Part shown: positions 25,703 to 34,996 of the stretch, in pieces
How the letters are laid out: every line of letters starts with the position of its first letter
Position numbering within the stretch: position 1 is the stretch's first letter
NCBI RefSeq assembly: GCF_030817475.1
Contig: NZ_JAUSZJ010000002.1
Span: forward strand, 2,383,501 to 2,447,500
Direction of reading: 5' to 3'
Origin: Streptomyces sp. V2I9
GTDB taxonomy: Bacteria; Actinomycetota; Actinomycetes; Streptomycetales; Streptomycetaceae
DNA: 64,000 nt
Notes under the pieces: generated by a model
The model's input: the letters and a program-made list of their open reading frames with translations, nothing else
Told to the model about the DNA's origin: nothing
Database searches by the model: none
Made by a program: the position numbers and the translations under genes

Positions 25703-26488
25703 TCAACCTGCCATTGATGCGGGCGGCTCCTGTTCGAGTGCGGCCGTCCGCGCGGGCACGCTCGCCGGGCGCCCGCACCGTTCGCGGCCGTCCACCGGCC
25801 TCGGCAGCGGGACGCCGTCCACGCCGCCGACCCGGTTGGCCCACCAGACAGCCACCTCCCGCACGGCGAACATGGTCAGGTGGGGGTAGCGCTCCGGCTT
25901 GCGGAAGACGCCGACGGAGTCGCCCCAGTAGGCGGCCTTCTTGTCGATGGCCCGGTAGTCGTGCCAGATGCCCTGACGCGGCGGGAAGTCGGTGTACGCC
26001 TCGCGCAGTTCGAGCCGGGAGTGGGCGGCGAGGGCGCGGAAGCCGTCCGGGTAGTAGCGCCAGCAGTCCTGGGCATCGTGGACGTGGCCGCGCGAGGGAG
26101 CGGTGATGAACGCGTGCCCGCCGGGCCTGAGCACGCGGGCGATCTCCAGCATCGACGCCCAGAAGAACGGGATGTGCTCGAACGCCTGCCCGGACAGTAC
26201 GACATCGGCGCTGTTGGAGCGGGCGGGGATGCGGTACGGCTTCGCCATCACGGCGTCCACGTTGGGGCCGTCCTGCACGTCGACCCCGAAGTAGTCGACG
26301 GGGTGGCCGGCGAGGAGGGCCCGGTGGGTGCGGGTCTGCTTGCCGGAGATGCGGGAGCCGAGGTCGACGACCCGGTACGTGCCGCTCCGGCGGGCGCCCT
26401 TGCCGGACGCGGGCCCCGCGGCGGGCCCTTCGACGGGCAGGTACTCCTTGATGCAGAGTTCCATCTGCTCGTAGGCGGACCGGTGCAT
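25703..26488 (-). CDS. Class I SAM-dependent methyltransferase
   Basis: 261 aa. Rossmann-type methyltransferase of the Methyltransf_11 kind: VVDLGSRISG (motif I), DYFGVDVQDG, ADVVLSGQAFEHI (motif IV region) and VLRPGGHAFITAPS (motif post-IV). HVHDAQDCWRYYPDG is typical of enzymes in polysaccharide clusters. The ATG has GGAG 6 nt upstream. It leads the TylF-like gene by 11 bp, so the two probably form one unit that tailors the glycopolymer. The Pro/Arg/Ala-rich last 40 residues may be disordered. The substrate is unknown. Confidence 0.85.
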   Translation of the reverse strand: MHRSAYEQMELCIKEYLPVEGPAAGPASGKGARRSGTYRVVDLGSRISGKQTRTHRALLAGHPVDYFGVDVQDGPNVDAVMAKPYRIPARSNSADVVLSGQAFEHIPFFWASMLEIARVLRPGGHAFITAPSRGHVHDAQDCWRYYPDGFRALAAHSRLELREAYTDFPPRQGIWHDYRAIDKKAAYWGDSVGVFRKPERYPHLTMFAVREVAVWWANRVGGVDGVPLPRPVDGRERCGRPASVPARTAALEQEPPASMAG

Positions 26489-26632
26489 GGACGTCTCCCA
26501 ACATGGCGGGGCGAGCGGGCTGTGGGGCTCAACGACCGTGCGGGGCGGAGGAATCGGGACCGGCGGCCGAATGAGCCATCCGGGTGGCGGTGCGGCCGGG
26601 TCCCTACGCGGGCGGGGTGCCGCGCGGGCGGG

Positions 26633-27808
26633 TCACCGCACGGACGGGGCGAAGAAGTGCCGCACGACGCGTTCGGCCGCGTGCCCGTCGTCGTACGGGC
26701 AGAACCGCTCCCGGAACGCGGTGCGCAGCGCGGCCGCCTCCGGCGAACGCCATTCCCCCGTGCGGAACACGCCGGCCAGCTCGGCCGGGGTGGTGGTGAC
26801 CGGGCCGGGGGTGTCGCCGGGTCGTCCGGAGAGCAGGTCGAAGTACGTACCGCGCGCGGCCCGGTAGGCGGTCCAGTCGGGGGCGTGGACGACGATCGGG
26901 CGGTCGAGGCAGGCGTAGTCGAAGGTGAGGGAGGAGTAGTCGGTGATCAACGCGTCTGCGGCCAGGCACAGTTCCTCGACACGGGGGTGCCCGGTGACGT
27001 CGATGACCCCTGGCGCTCCGGGTGCGCCGACCTCGGCGGACCGCCCGTAGAAGTAGTGGGCCCGCACCAGCACCACGTAGTCAGGGCCCAGTGCGCGCGC
27101 CAGCCGCTCCGGGTCGAGGTCGGGGGCGAAGCCGTCGCGGTAGTCGCGGTGGGTCGGGGCGTAGAGGAGGGCGGTCCGCCCCTCGGCGATGCCCAGTCCG
27201 GCCCGGATCGCGCCGATCTCCTCGGAGGTGGTGGTGAAGTACACGTCGTTGCGCGGATATCCGAGGTCGAGCCGTTCGTAGGTACCCGGATAGACGCGGT
27301 CCCAGACCCCGGTGGAGTGCGGGTTGGCGGAGAGGCTCGCGTCCCACTGGCCGACGTGCGCGAGGATCTTGTCGAAGTCGGTCTTCCGGGCGAGGGCGGG
27401 GTACGCGCGCTGATCGAGCCCCATGGTCTTGAGGGGGGTTCCGTGATGGGTCTGGAGATAGCGCTGGCCGGTCCGCTTGGTGAAACCGCCGGGGAAGCTG
27501 GAGTTGTTGACCAGGTAGGTGGCGGTGGCCATGGCCCGCCAGTAGGGGCGCGAGCCCTCGATCACATACGGCACACCCGCCGGCATCCGGTCGCGGTGCC
27601 GGGAGGAGACGACCCACAACCCCCGGATGTGCGGGCGCAGTTCGCGCGCCTTGGCGTGGATCGCGGCGGGGTTGCAGGCGACGCCGCGGTTCCAGTACGC
27701 CCCGTAGACCGCGAGGTCCGGGTCGAGCGGGCGGCGCAGGTCGGTGCGGTAGACGGCCCGCAGGGCGTGCCTGCGGACGTACCGCTTCACGGTGGCTCGG
27801 GTGGGCAT
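26633..27808 (-). CDS. Stand-alone CDP-glycerol glycerophosphotransferase (TagB/TagF-like)
   Basis: 391 aa, only the glycerophosphotransferase domain. Key phrases are YLVNNSSFPGGF, QTHHGTPLKTMG, DLGYPRNDV, LYAPTHRDYRDG, LVRAHYFYG and LITDYSSLTFDYACLDRP. The length suits a TagB-type primase, which adds the first glycerol phosphate to the lipid-linked disaccharide, but the primase/polymerase choice cannot be made from sequence. The basic N-terminus may help membrane binding. It diverges from the 1247-aa enzyme gene with a 101-bp shared upstream region. Confidence 0.88.
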   Translation of the reverse strand: MPTRATVKRYVRRHALRAVYRTDLRRPLDPDLAVYGAYWNRGVACNPAAIHAKARELRPHIRGLWVVSSRHRDRMPAGVPYVIEGSRPYWRAMATATYLVNNSSFPGGFTKRTGQRYLQTHHGTPLKTMGLDQRAYPALARKTDFDKILAHVGQWDASLSANPHSTGVWDRVYPGTYERLDLGYPRNDVYFTTTSEEIGAIRAGLGIAEGRTALLYAPTHRDYRDGFAPDLDPERLARALGPDYVVLVRAHYFYGRSAEVGAPGAPGVIDVTGHPRVEELCLAADALITDYSSLTFDYACLDRPIVVHAPDWTAYRAARGTYFDLLSGRPGDTPGPVTTTPAELAGVFRTGEWRSPEAAALRTAFRERFCPYDDGHAAERVVRHFFAPSVR

Positions 27809-27909
27809 GGGAGCCGAGCGTACTGTCGGGGCCGGGCGGCGGACGGGCCGCGTTCACCCGTTCGGGTCAGCGTCGGTGACCCCGCGACCGGCCTCGTGTT
27901 GACCAGGAC

Positions 27910-30900
27910 ATGAAGCCACTCCTCAGCGTCGTCGTCCCCGTCCACAATGTCGAGGACTACCTCGAGGACTGCCTGCGGTCGGTGGCGGACCAGACCCTCG
28001 ACGCGATCGAGGTGGTCATGGTCGACGACGGCTCCACGGACGCCAGCGGCCGGATCGCGGCGGAGTTCGCCGCCCGCGACGACCGGTTCCGGCTGGTGCG
28101 GCAGAAGAACGCGGGGCTGAGCGCGGCCCGCAACACCGGGGTCCGCCACACCACCCCCGCCGTCCCCTACCTGGCGTTCGTGGACAGCGACGACATCGTC
28201 GTGCACGACGCGTACGAGCGGATGACGGGTTCGCTGGAGGCGACCGGTTCCGACCTGGCGACGGGCAACGTGTGGCGGCTGACCGGGCAGGGGCGGCAGC
28301 AGGCGTGGCAGTACCGCTGGCTGACCGGCCCCCGCCCGCGTACCCATATCGGCCGGGACCCGCGTCTGCTGGCCGACCGGGTGGCGTGGAACAAGGTGTT
28401 CCGCCGCTCCTTCTGGGACGCGCACGCCTTCGCCTTCCCCGAGGGCAAGCTGTACGAGGACACCCCGGTGATGATCCCCGCGCACTATCTCGCCGGGTCC
28501 GTGGACGTCCTGCACGAGCACGTCTACTACTGGCGGGTGCGGGAGGGCTCGATCACCCGGAGGCGTACGGACGTCACGGGGGTACGGGACCGGATCGCCG
28601 CGTGCGAGCAGGTCAGCGCGTTCCTCGGCGGCCGGGACGCGGCACAGCGGCGCGCGTACGACACGTCCTGTCTGCGGGACGACTTCGTCTACTTCCTGGA
28701 CGGTCTGCCGCTGGGCGGCGAGGCGTACCGGTCGGCGTTCCTGGAGGGCGCGGGGGCCTTCCTCGACCGGGCGGGGCCCGAGGTGCTGGAAGGACTGCCG
28801 GTGGAGCTGCGCGTCAAGTGGTCCCTCGTGCGGGAGCGGCGCGTGGAGGAGCTGTTGGCGGTGCTGGCCTTCGAACGGGCCAACGGGGCGGGTGTGTTCG
28901 CCGTCGAAGGACTTCCGGGTCGGCGGCGGGCGGTGTACCCCGGCGTGCACGGCGCGAGCGCTCGGCTCGCGGGTACGGACATCCCCGCCGTGGCGCGGCT
29001 CCTGGAGGCGCGGTGGGGAGCGGACGGGAAGCTGCGGCTGCGCGGGTACGCGTATCTGCGCAACCTCCCCGCCGGGTCGGCGCGACGACGGCTGACGGTG
29101 GGCATGGTCCGGGCGGAGCGGAGCCGCCGGGTGCGGCCGGTGCCGGTGCGGTCCGTGGGCGCGCCCGAGGCGACGGCCGACTCGGGCCAGGAGCTGCACG
29201 GTTACGACCACGCGGGCTTCGAGATGGTCCTCGACCCGGACCGGCTGCCCGTGACGGCGGAGGGAGGCGGCTGGCTGGTGGGCCTGGTCCTCGCGGCGCC
29301 CGGCACGGTGCGCCGGGTCGCGGTCCGCGCCCCGGACGCGGGCGCGGACCAGCCACTGGTGCACGACCTGGGCGACGGGCGACGGGCGGTGCTCGACTAC
29401 CGGGACGGCCGGCTCCGGCTGACCGTGTCCCGCCCGCGGGCGCTGGCCGAGGCCCACCGGGCGGTCGGGGCGGAGGGCGCGGAGGGTGCGGAGGGCTCGG
29501 TGCTGGAGGTCCGGGGCCGGCTGTTCGACGGGGTGCGGCCGACGGCGCTGCTGCTGACGCGGGAGGGCGAGGAGGGCGGGGAGGAGCGCTCCTGCCCGGT
29601 GGAGTACGGGGCGGGTTCCGGTGACGGTGCCGCGGACCGGCCGGCCGGGGTCCCGTTCACCGTGCGCGTACCGGTCGCCGAGCTCGCCGCCGCCCCGCCC
29701 GCCCCGAGCCGGGCCCCCCGCGAGGTCGAGACGGCGGGCGGGACGCGGTGGCGGGCCCGGCTGCTGCTCCCGGCGGGTGACCGCGTTCCGCTGCCCGCCG
29801 CCCCCGGCCTGCCGCCGCCCGCGCACGCGGACGCCGCGGGCGACCTGGTGCTGGACCTGGCGGGCCCTCCGTACGCGGACCGCGTGGAGCGCACCCGTGA
29901 GGGCGGCCTGCGCATCTCGGGGACGTACACGCCGGGGGCGTGCGCGCGGGGACGGTACGCGCCGGGGGCGGCGGCCGACTCAGGAGGCTTGGACGGCAGC
30001 CGTCTCGTCCTGCGCCACGAGACGCTGCACGAGGAGGTACGGGTCGCAGAGGCCGTCGTGGACACGGAGGCCGTCGTGGGCGAGGTCGTCGCAGGCGCGG
30101 AGACCGGGGCGCGCGAGGTCCCCGTGGGCACGGAGGCCGCTGACGGCCCGGCCCCGCGCCAAGCCCCTGCCTCGGACGGTGCCGGGGGCGTCCCGGACGG
30201 CCGGCCCCCGGAGGACTCCCGTCACCCGCGTGCGGACGGAACCCCGGCCCCGGGTCCCTCTCCGGGCGGCCACCGCCACCGGTTCTCCGCGCTGATCGCC
30301 CCGCCCCTCCCCGCGGGCCGCTGGGAGGTCCGCCTGGACGGGCAGCCTGTGCGCATCCTCGGTTCCGCCGCCGCGCAGCTGCCCTGCGGCGGAGAAGGCG
30401 GGAACGGTCTGCGCCCGGAGCGGCGGCACGGCGACCGGCTGTCCGTCGTCGCGGAGCCCGGCCTCCCGGCACACGCCGGGCGGAGCGCGTACGGCAGACG
30501 GCTCCTGCGCGCCGCGCACCACCCCGCCCGGCGTACGCCGGGCGGACCCCCGCTCCAGGACACCGTCCTCTACGCGGGCGGCGACTCCCCGCGCGCCGTG
30601 CACGCGGAACTCGTGCGCCGGGGCACGGAGGCCGAACACCTGTGGGTCACCGGTACCACCCCCGGCCGCACCACCCGCGTACCACCCGGCGCGCGGGCCG
30701 TCCCCGTCCACAGCGCCGACTGGTACGAGGCGCTGGCCCGCTCCCGCCGGATCGTCACGGACGGGCAGCTGCCCACGTGGTTCGAGCGGCGTCCGGGGCA
30801 GACGGTCGTCCAGACCTGGCACGGAACCCCGCTCGGCCGGTTCGGCGCCGGCCTGGCGAACACCCTCTACGCCGATCACCAGTACCTCGCCACCCTGCCG

Positions 30901-31653
30901 CGGCGGTCGGCCCAGTGGTCGGTCCTGGTCTCCCCGAGCAGCTTCGCCACCCCGTGGCTGCGCCGGTCGCTCCACTACGGGGGCGAGGTGCTGGAGGCGG
31001 GGTCGCCCGCCAACGACGTGCTGTTCCCGCCCGACCGGGACAAGGCCGCGGAGGAGGTCCGGCGCGGGCTCGGCGTGCCGGGGGACCACCGTGTCGTGCT
31101 GTACGCCCCGACCTACCGCGACCACCTGGCCCACCCGCCGTCCGCGTCCCCGGACCGCACGGTCCCCGGCCCGTACCGCTGGGACCCGGCGCTCGACCCG
31201 CACGCGCTGGCCCGCGCGCTCGGCCCCGGCCACACGGTGCTGGTCCGGCGGCACCCGCGGGTCACCGGCGGGCTCCAGGACGGGCCCGGCGTGCTCGACG
31301 TGTCCGGGCATCCGGGGGCGGCCGGGCTGCTCCTGGCCGCCGACGTCCTGGTGACGGACTACGCGGGGCTGATGTTCGACTTCGCGCTGACGGGCCGGCC
31401 GATGCTCTTCCACACGTACGACCTGGAGCACTACCGCGACACCGTGCGCGGCTTCTGTCTGGACTTCGAGACCCGTGCGCCGGGGCCTCTGCTGGTCACG
31501 ACGGACGAGGTGGCGCGGGCGCTGCGCGACACCCGCGCACAGGCGGCCCGCCACGCGGACGCGTACGAGAGTTTCCGCCGCGACTTCTGCGACCTGGACG
31601 ACGGCGGGGCGGCGGCCCGCGTCGCGGACCGCCTGCTGGCGGACCCCGCGTAG
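27910..31653 (+). CDS. Large GT2 glycosyltransferase / TagF-like glycerophosphotransferase
   Basis: A 1247-aa enzyme. Residues 1-230 are an intact GT-A domain (VVVPVHNVEDYL, MVDDGSTD, FVDSDD). Residues about 340-850 are a long Ala/Glu/Gly/Pro-rich and beta-strand-rich region, partly repetitive (AEGAEGAEG; several Val/Ala/Glu-rich turns near 710-760). The C-terminal domain is TagF-like with TWHGTPLGRFG (about 968), LYAPTYRDH, LVRRHPRVTGG and VTDYAGLMFDFALTGRP (about 1147). The Ser usually in DYSS is Gly here (DYAG). AGGAC precedes the ATG. It resembles the 1162-aa enzyme in plan and probably has a related polymer-building role. Confidence 0.87.
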   Translation: MKPLLSVVVPVHNVEDYLEDCLRSVADQTLDAIEVVMVDDGSTDASGRIAAEFAARDDRFRLVRQKNAGLSAARNTGVRHTTPAVPYLAFVDSDDIVVHDAYERMTGSLEATGSDLATGNVWRLTGQGRQQAWQYRWLTGPRPRTHIGRDPRLLADRVAWNKVFRRSFWDAHAFAFPEGKLYEDTPVMIPAHYLAGSVDVLHEHVYYWRVREGSITRRRTDVTGVRDRIAACEQVSAFLGGRDAAQRRAYDTSCLRDDFVYFLDGLPLGGEAYRSAFLEGAGAFLDRAGPEVLEGLPVELRVKWSLVRERRVEELLAVLAFERANGAGVFAVEGLPGRRRAVYPGVHGASARLAGTDIPAVARLLEARWGADGKLRLRGYAYLRNLPAGSARRRLTVGMVRAERSRRVRPVPVRSVGAPEATADSGQELHGYDHAGFEMVLDPDRLPVTAEGGGWLVGLVLAAPGTVRRVAVRAPDAGADQPLVHDLGDGRRAVLDYRDGRLRLTVSRPRALAEAHRAVGAEGAEGAEGSVLEVRGRLFDGVRPTALLLTREGEEGGEERSCPVEYGAGSGDGAADRPAGVPFTVRVPVAELAAAPPAPSRAPREVETAGGTRWRARLLLPAGDRVPLPAAPGLPPPAHADAAGDLVLDLAGPPYADRVERTREGGLRISGTYTPGACARGRYAPGAAADSGGLDGSRLVLRHETLHEEVRVAEAVVDTEAVVGEVVAGAETGAREVPVGTEAADGPAPRQAPASDGAGGVPDGRPPEDSRHPRADGTPAPGPSPGGHRHRFSALIAPPLPAGRWEVRLDGQPVRILGSAAAQLPCGGEGGNGLRPERRHGDRLSVVAEPGLPAHAGRSAYGRRLLRAAHHPARRTPGGPPLQDTVLYAGGDSPRAVHAELVRRGTEAEHLWVTGTTPGRTTRVPPGARAVPVHSADWYEALARSRRIVTDGQLPTWFERRPGQTVVQTWHGTPLGRFGAGLANTLYADHQYLATLPRRSAQWSVLVSPSSFATPWLRRSLHYGGEVLEAGSPANDVLFPPDRDKAAEEVRRGLGVPGDHRVVLYAPTYRDHLAHPPSASPDRTVPGPYRWDPALDPHALARALGPGHTVLVRRHPRVTGGLQDGPGVLDVSGHPGAAGLLLAADVLVTDYAGLMFDFALTGRPMLFHTYDLEHYRDTVRGFCLDFETRAPGPLLVTTDEVARALRDTRAQAARHADAYESFRRDFCDLDDGGAAARVADRLLADPA

Positions 31654-31801
31654 CGCCCGTCCGGCCCCGTGGCGGCAGGGCCTCGGGCACCGAGCACGCC
31701 GCCCTGTCCCCGTGCGCACGGCGGCCCGCGATCCGCCGCCCGGAATCCCTCGGACGGGTGGCTGCGGGGAGAGCGGGCGCGTCGCACGGAACCCATGAGG
31801 T

Positions 31802-33067
31802 GTGCCCCTCTTCTCCGCTGCCTCCGCCCCGGCCTCCTCCTCCTCCTCCTCCTCCTCCTCCTCCGATCTCCCGCCCGCGACCGAGGGCGGCGGGGCCGAC
31901 AGGGCTGCCCGGCCGCCCCTGTGGCTGCCGTCGCCGTACCTCGTACTGGGCGGTCTGCTGTGGGCGGTGCTGTCGGCGGCGGCCTGGCGGACCCCGCTGT
32001 GCTGCGAGGCCGGGCTCCAGGCGGCGATCGTCGAACGGCTGCGGGCGAGCCTGCTGCACCCGGCGTTCCCGATGACGGACCTGCCCGCCGTGGCGAGTGC
32101 GCACTACTCCCCGTACGCGCTGCTCCAAGGGCTCACCGCCCGCGCCACCGGCCTCTCCGGGCCGTCGGTCGTCGCGCTGGCCGCGTCGGTGAACCTGCTG
32201 CTCCTGCTCACCGGGATCGGCCGGCTCACCCGGCTGCTGACCCCGAACCGCTGGGTGCCGGTCCTCGCGCTGGTGCCACTGGCACTGATCCACTGGGCGG
32301 ACCCGGCCCGCTGGAGCGCGCCGGGGACGTTCGCGGTGGCGGTGACCCTGCACCTGTGGGCGTGGACCGGTCGCGCGGCCGTCCGCGCTCCCCGCCCCGG
32401 CGACCCGAGGCCCGGCCGCGCGCCCACCCGGGGCGAGGCGGCCGGGATCGGCGTGCTGCTGGGGCTCGTCCTGCTGGTCCACCCGCCCACGGCGATCGGC
32501 GCGGCCGTCGGCTGCGTCGCCCTGATCGCGGTGCGGACCCGGACCCGGATCAGGCCGGTCGTGTGGCGGTGGGTGTTCGCCGCGGTGTGCGCGGTGTCCG
32601 TGGCGGCGGCGTGGCCGTACTACAACGGGCTCACCGCCCCGCGTACGCCCCCCGAGGGCCGGACCACGCGACCGCCCGCGACCGAGGGGGTACGGGCAGC
32701 CGGGGAGCCGTACGCCTGGGCGACCGCGTACGTGCCTCCGGGCGAGGTGGTCCTGACGGACAGCCGCCCGGCGATGTACGCGCTGGCCGGGCACGGGGCG
32801 TACGTCCTGGCCGACGCGCTGCCGGACGCGGGCCTGGCGGCCGCGGAGCGGCGGGAGCGGAGCCGGGCGGTGGCCGCCTACCTCGACACAGCGACCCCGC
32901 AGGCCCGGCGGGACGGGATCACCGGCCGGTACGGGGTGCGCTGGCTCCTGCTCACCCGCCACCAGCGGCTGCCCGGGAACGCGACGGTGCTGGCGTTCAG
33001 CCCCCGTACGGGCGAGGTGCTGGCCCGAGTGCCGGGAACGCAAACGGGAACGGGAACGGCACCTTAG
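31802..33067 (+). CDS. Polytopic membrane protein, GT-C-like
   Basis: 421 aa with a run of Ser at residues about 11-20 encoded by a TCC microsatellite. About six to seven hydrophobic helices (near 45-62, 120-140, 148-165, 170-190, 215-245, 255-275) precede an extracytoplasmic C-terminal part (YVPPGEVVLTDSR, then ALAGHGAYVLADAL) of the kind seen in actinobacterial GT-C-type glycosyltransferase-like proteins. Those are generally longer with more helices, so an internal shortening is possible. Lipid-linked sugar transfer is suggested but no catalytic acidic pair is clear. The GTG start is weakly supported. It points toward the TetR gene. Confidence 0.65.
   Translation: MPLFSAASAPASSSSSSSSSSDLPPATEGGGADRAARPPLWLPSPYLVLGGLLWAVLSAAAWRTPLCCEAGLQAAIVERLRASLLHPAFPMTDLPAVASAHYSPYALLQGLTARATGLSGPSVVALAASVNLLLLLTGIGRLTRLLTPNRWVPVLALVPLALIHWADPARWSAPGTFAVAVTLHLWAWTGRAAVRAPRPGDPRPGRAPTRGEAAGIGVLLGLVLLVHPPTAIGAAVGCVALIAVRTRTRIRPVVWRWVFAAVCAVSVAAAWPYYNGLTAPRTPPEGRTTRPPATEGVRAAGEPYAWATAYVPPGEVVLTDSRPAMYALAGHGAYVLADALPDAGLAAAERRERSRAVAAYLDTATPQARRDGITGRYGVRWLLLTRHQRLPGNATVLAFSPRTGEVLARVPGTQTGTGTAP
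31832..31864 (+). repeat. TCC trinucleotide tract (poly-Ser)
   Basis: About ten or eleven consecutive TCC codons in the N-terminal leader of the membrane protein. Slippage would change the Ser count but keep frame. Confidence 0.85.
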
Positions 33068-33104
33068 GCGCCACCGGGGGACGTCACGGGGACGCCCGGT
33101 CGGA

Positions 33105-33123
33105 GGCCGCCGGGGCGGCGGCC
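33105..33123. terminator. Short hairpin between convergent genes
   Basis: A 7-bp GC stem (33105-33111 with 33117-33123) and 5-nt loop lie between the membrane protein and TetR stops. It is the best terminator candidate but short. Confidence 0.4.
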
Positions 33124-33204
33124 GGCCGGTCCGAGCGCGGGCCCGCCGGCCACCGGTCCCGGCGCGGGCCAGCCCTCAGTCCGGAGCCCCCTGCCCGGGT
33201 GTGC

Positions 33205-33828
33205 TCAGCCGGGGTGCTCACCGGAGTGCTGGAGCGCGGCGACCGCCGAGGCGGCCAGATCGTCCAGGTACCCCTGCGGCAGCGCGCTGCGGACGACGAC
33301 GAGCCGCCAGTAGAGCGGGCCGACGATGAGGTCGAGCGCCCGGTCCGGGTCGCTCCCCTCCGGCAGCTCCCCGCGGGCCACGGCCTCCCGCACCACCACG
33401 GCGGCGACGCCCTGCTGCTGATCCAGGAGAGCGGCCTTGATCGCCTCGGAGATCTCCGGATTGCGGGCGGCCTCCACCAGCAGGTCCGGGATGACCTGGG
33501 AGGCGACCGGGTGGCGCAGGGCGTAGGCGGCCAGTTCGAGGACGGCGCGCACGTCCCCGTACAGCGAACCGGTGGCGGGGGCGGGCATCCCCCGGGCGGC
33601 CACGGCGGCGACCAGGTCGAGGACGAGCGCCAGTTTGGACTTCCAGCGGCGGTAGACGGCGGTCTTGCCGACCCCCGCCCGCCGGGCGATGCCCTCGATC
33701 GACATCCGGGCGAACCCCACTGCGGCGAGTTCCTCGAAGACGGCGGCGCGGATGGCGTCCGTCACGTCCTCCCGCAGGACGGCGGCGCCTGCGGGGGCTC
33801 GGCGGCGGGTTCCCCGTTCGGTGGTCAT
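33205..33828 (-). CDS. TetR family transcriptional regulator
   Basis: 207 aa. The N-terminal helix-turn-helix is clear: VGFARMSIEGIARRAGVGKTAVYRRWKSK (about residues 38-66, cited in two parts) matches the TetR signature. The C-terminal helical half (PEISEAIKAALL and onward) is the ligand and dimer domain of the TetR_C_11 kind. Start ATG at 33828 was taken; another ATG at 33837 would add three residues. It is divergent from the TagG-like permease gene with about 180 bp between, so it may control that transporter or itself. No clear palindromic operator was found in the gap. Confidence 0.88.
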   Translation of the reverse strand: MTTERGTRRRAPAGAAVLREDVTDAIRAAVFEELAAVGFARMSIEGIARRAGVGKTAVYRRWKSKLALVLDLVAAVAARGMPAPATGSLYGDVRAVLELAAYALRHPVASQVIPDLLVEAARNPEISEAIKAALLDQQQGVAAVVVREAVARGELPEGSDPDRALDLIVGPLYWRLVVVRSALPQGYLDDLAASAVAALQHSGEHPG

Positions 33829-34008
33829 GGCCCGCATGATAGTCCGCCGCGACGAAACGGTTGCGTTGCGACGTCCGAGCGCCCTACCCTCAGCGTTACG
33901 ACGATACGGTCCCGTCCCCACGAGGGCGTCCCTACGGGGCCATATCGTTCCGCCCGCTCCCGGCCCCTCCTCCCCTCCCCCTCCCGCTTCCGTCGAAAGC
34001 GATCGTTC

Positions 34009-34959
34009 GTGGTGAGCCAGACAGCAGCTCCGCCGTCCCCGGTGCCGTCCCCGGCGAGCGCCCCCGACCAGGCCGTTCCCACCTATGCCCCCGGTGAGCT
34101 GGCGGCCCTGGCCGCCCGGCACGGCCTGACGGTCAGCGGCGCCCGGCCGTCGCTGACCGCCTACGTCCGGCAGTTGTGGGGGCGGCGCCACTTCATCACG
34201 GCGTTCTCGACGGCCAAGCTGACGGCCCAGTACAGCCAGGCGAAGCTCGGCCAGATCTGGCAGATCATGACGCCGCTGCTGAACGCGACGGTCTACTACT
34301 TCATCTTCGGCGTCCTCATGAACACCAAGCACGGGGTGGAGGACTTCGTCCCGTTCCTGGTCACCGGGGTCTTCATCTGGACCTTCACCAGCAGCTCGAT
34401 CACCGCCGGCACCCGCGCCATCAGCGGCAACATCGGCCTGGTGCGGGCCCTGCACTTCCCGCGCGCCTCGCTGCCGGTGGCACTGGCACTCCAGCAGCTC
34501 CAGCAACTGCTGTTCTCGCTGGGCGCGCTGGCCCTGATCCTCCTGGCGTTCGGCCAGTACCCCCGCCCGGCGTGGCTGCTCGCCGTCCCGGCGCTGGCAC
34601 TCCAGGCGCTGTTCAACACCGGCCTGTCGATGGCCATGGCCCGGCTGACCGCGCGGACCCCGGACATCGCCCAGCTGACGCCGTTCGTGCTGCGGACCTG
34701 GATGTACGCGTCCGGCGTCATGTGGAGCCTGGACCACCTGCTGGCCGGCGACCGGGTGCCGCGGGCGGTGATGGTGGTGCTGGAGTACAACCCGGCGGCG
34801 CTCTTCATCAACCTCGTGCGGTACGCGCTCATCGACAGCTACACCGGGGACCAGCTGCCGCCCTTCGCCTGGGCGGCCGCGGCCGGCTGGGCGCTGCTGT
34901 GCGGCGTGGCGGGATTCGTGTACTTCTGGAAGGCCGAGGAGACGTACGGACGCGGCTGA
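34009..34959 (+). CDS. Polysaccharide / teichoic acid ABC export permease (TagG-like)
   Basis: 316 aa, ABC-2 type membrane component. A Pro/Ala-rich cytoplasmic start of about 45 residues precedes LWGRRHFITAFSTAKLTAQY, the amphipathic gate-helix region of O-antigen and teichoic acid exporters. Six helices follow, among them IWQIMTPLLNATVYYFIFGVL (cited in part) and the last GWALLCGVAGFVYFW. It would move the finished lipid-linked polymer to the outside. The start is one of two tandem GTG codons (34009 or 34012). The ATPase gene follows 37 bp later. The long open frame reaching back to 31669 is a compositional artefact. Confidence 0.9.
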   Translation: MVSQTAAPPSPVPSPASAPDQAVPTYAPGELAALAARHGLTVSGARPSLTAYVRQLWGRRHFITAFSTAKLTAQYSQAKLGQIWQIMTPLLNATVYYFIFGVLMNTKHGVEDFVPFLVTGVFIWTFTSSSITAGTRAISGNIGLVRALHFPRASLPVALALQQLQQLLFSLGALALILLAFGQYPRPAWLLAVPALALQALFNTGLSMAMARLTARTPDIAQLTPFVLRTWMYASGVMWSLDHLLAGDRVPRAVMVVLEYNPAALFINLVRYALIDSYTGDQLPPFAWAAAAGWALLCGVAGFVYFWKAEETYGRG

Positions 34960-34996
34960 CGTCGAGGACACCCTCGCGGACCCGCGGATCCCGACC

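Noticed and set aside
31669..34008. Long plus-strand frame running from 31669 into the exporter permease
   Set aside because: Upstream of 34009 it overlaps the membrane-protein gene out of frame and the TetR gene; only the part from the tandem GTG codons matches a permease.
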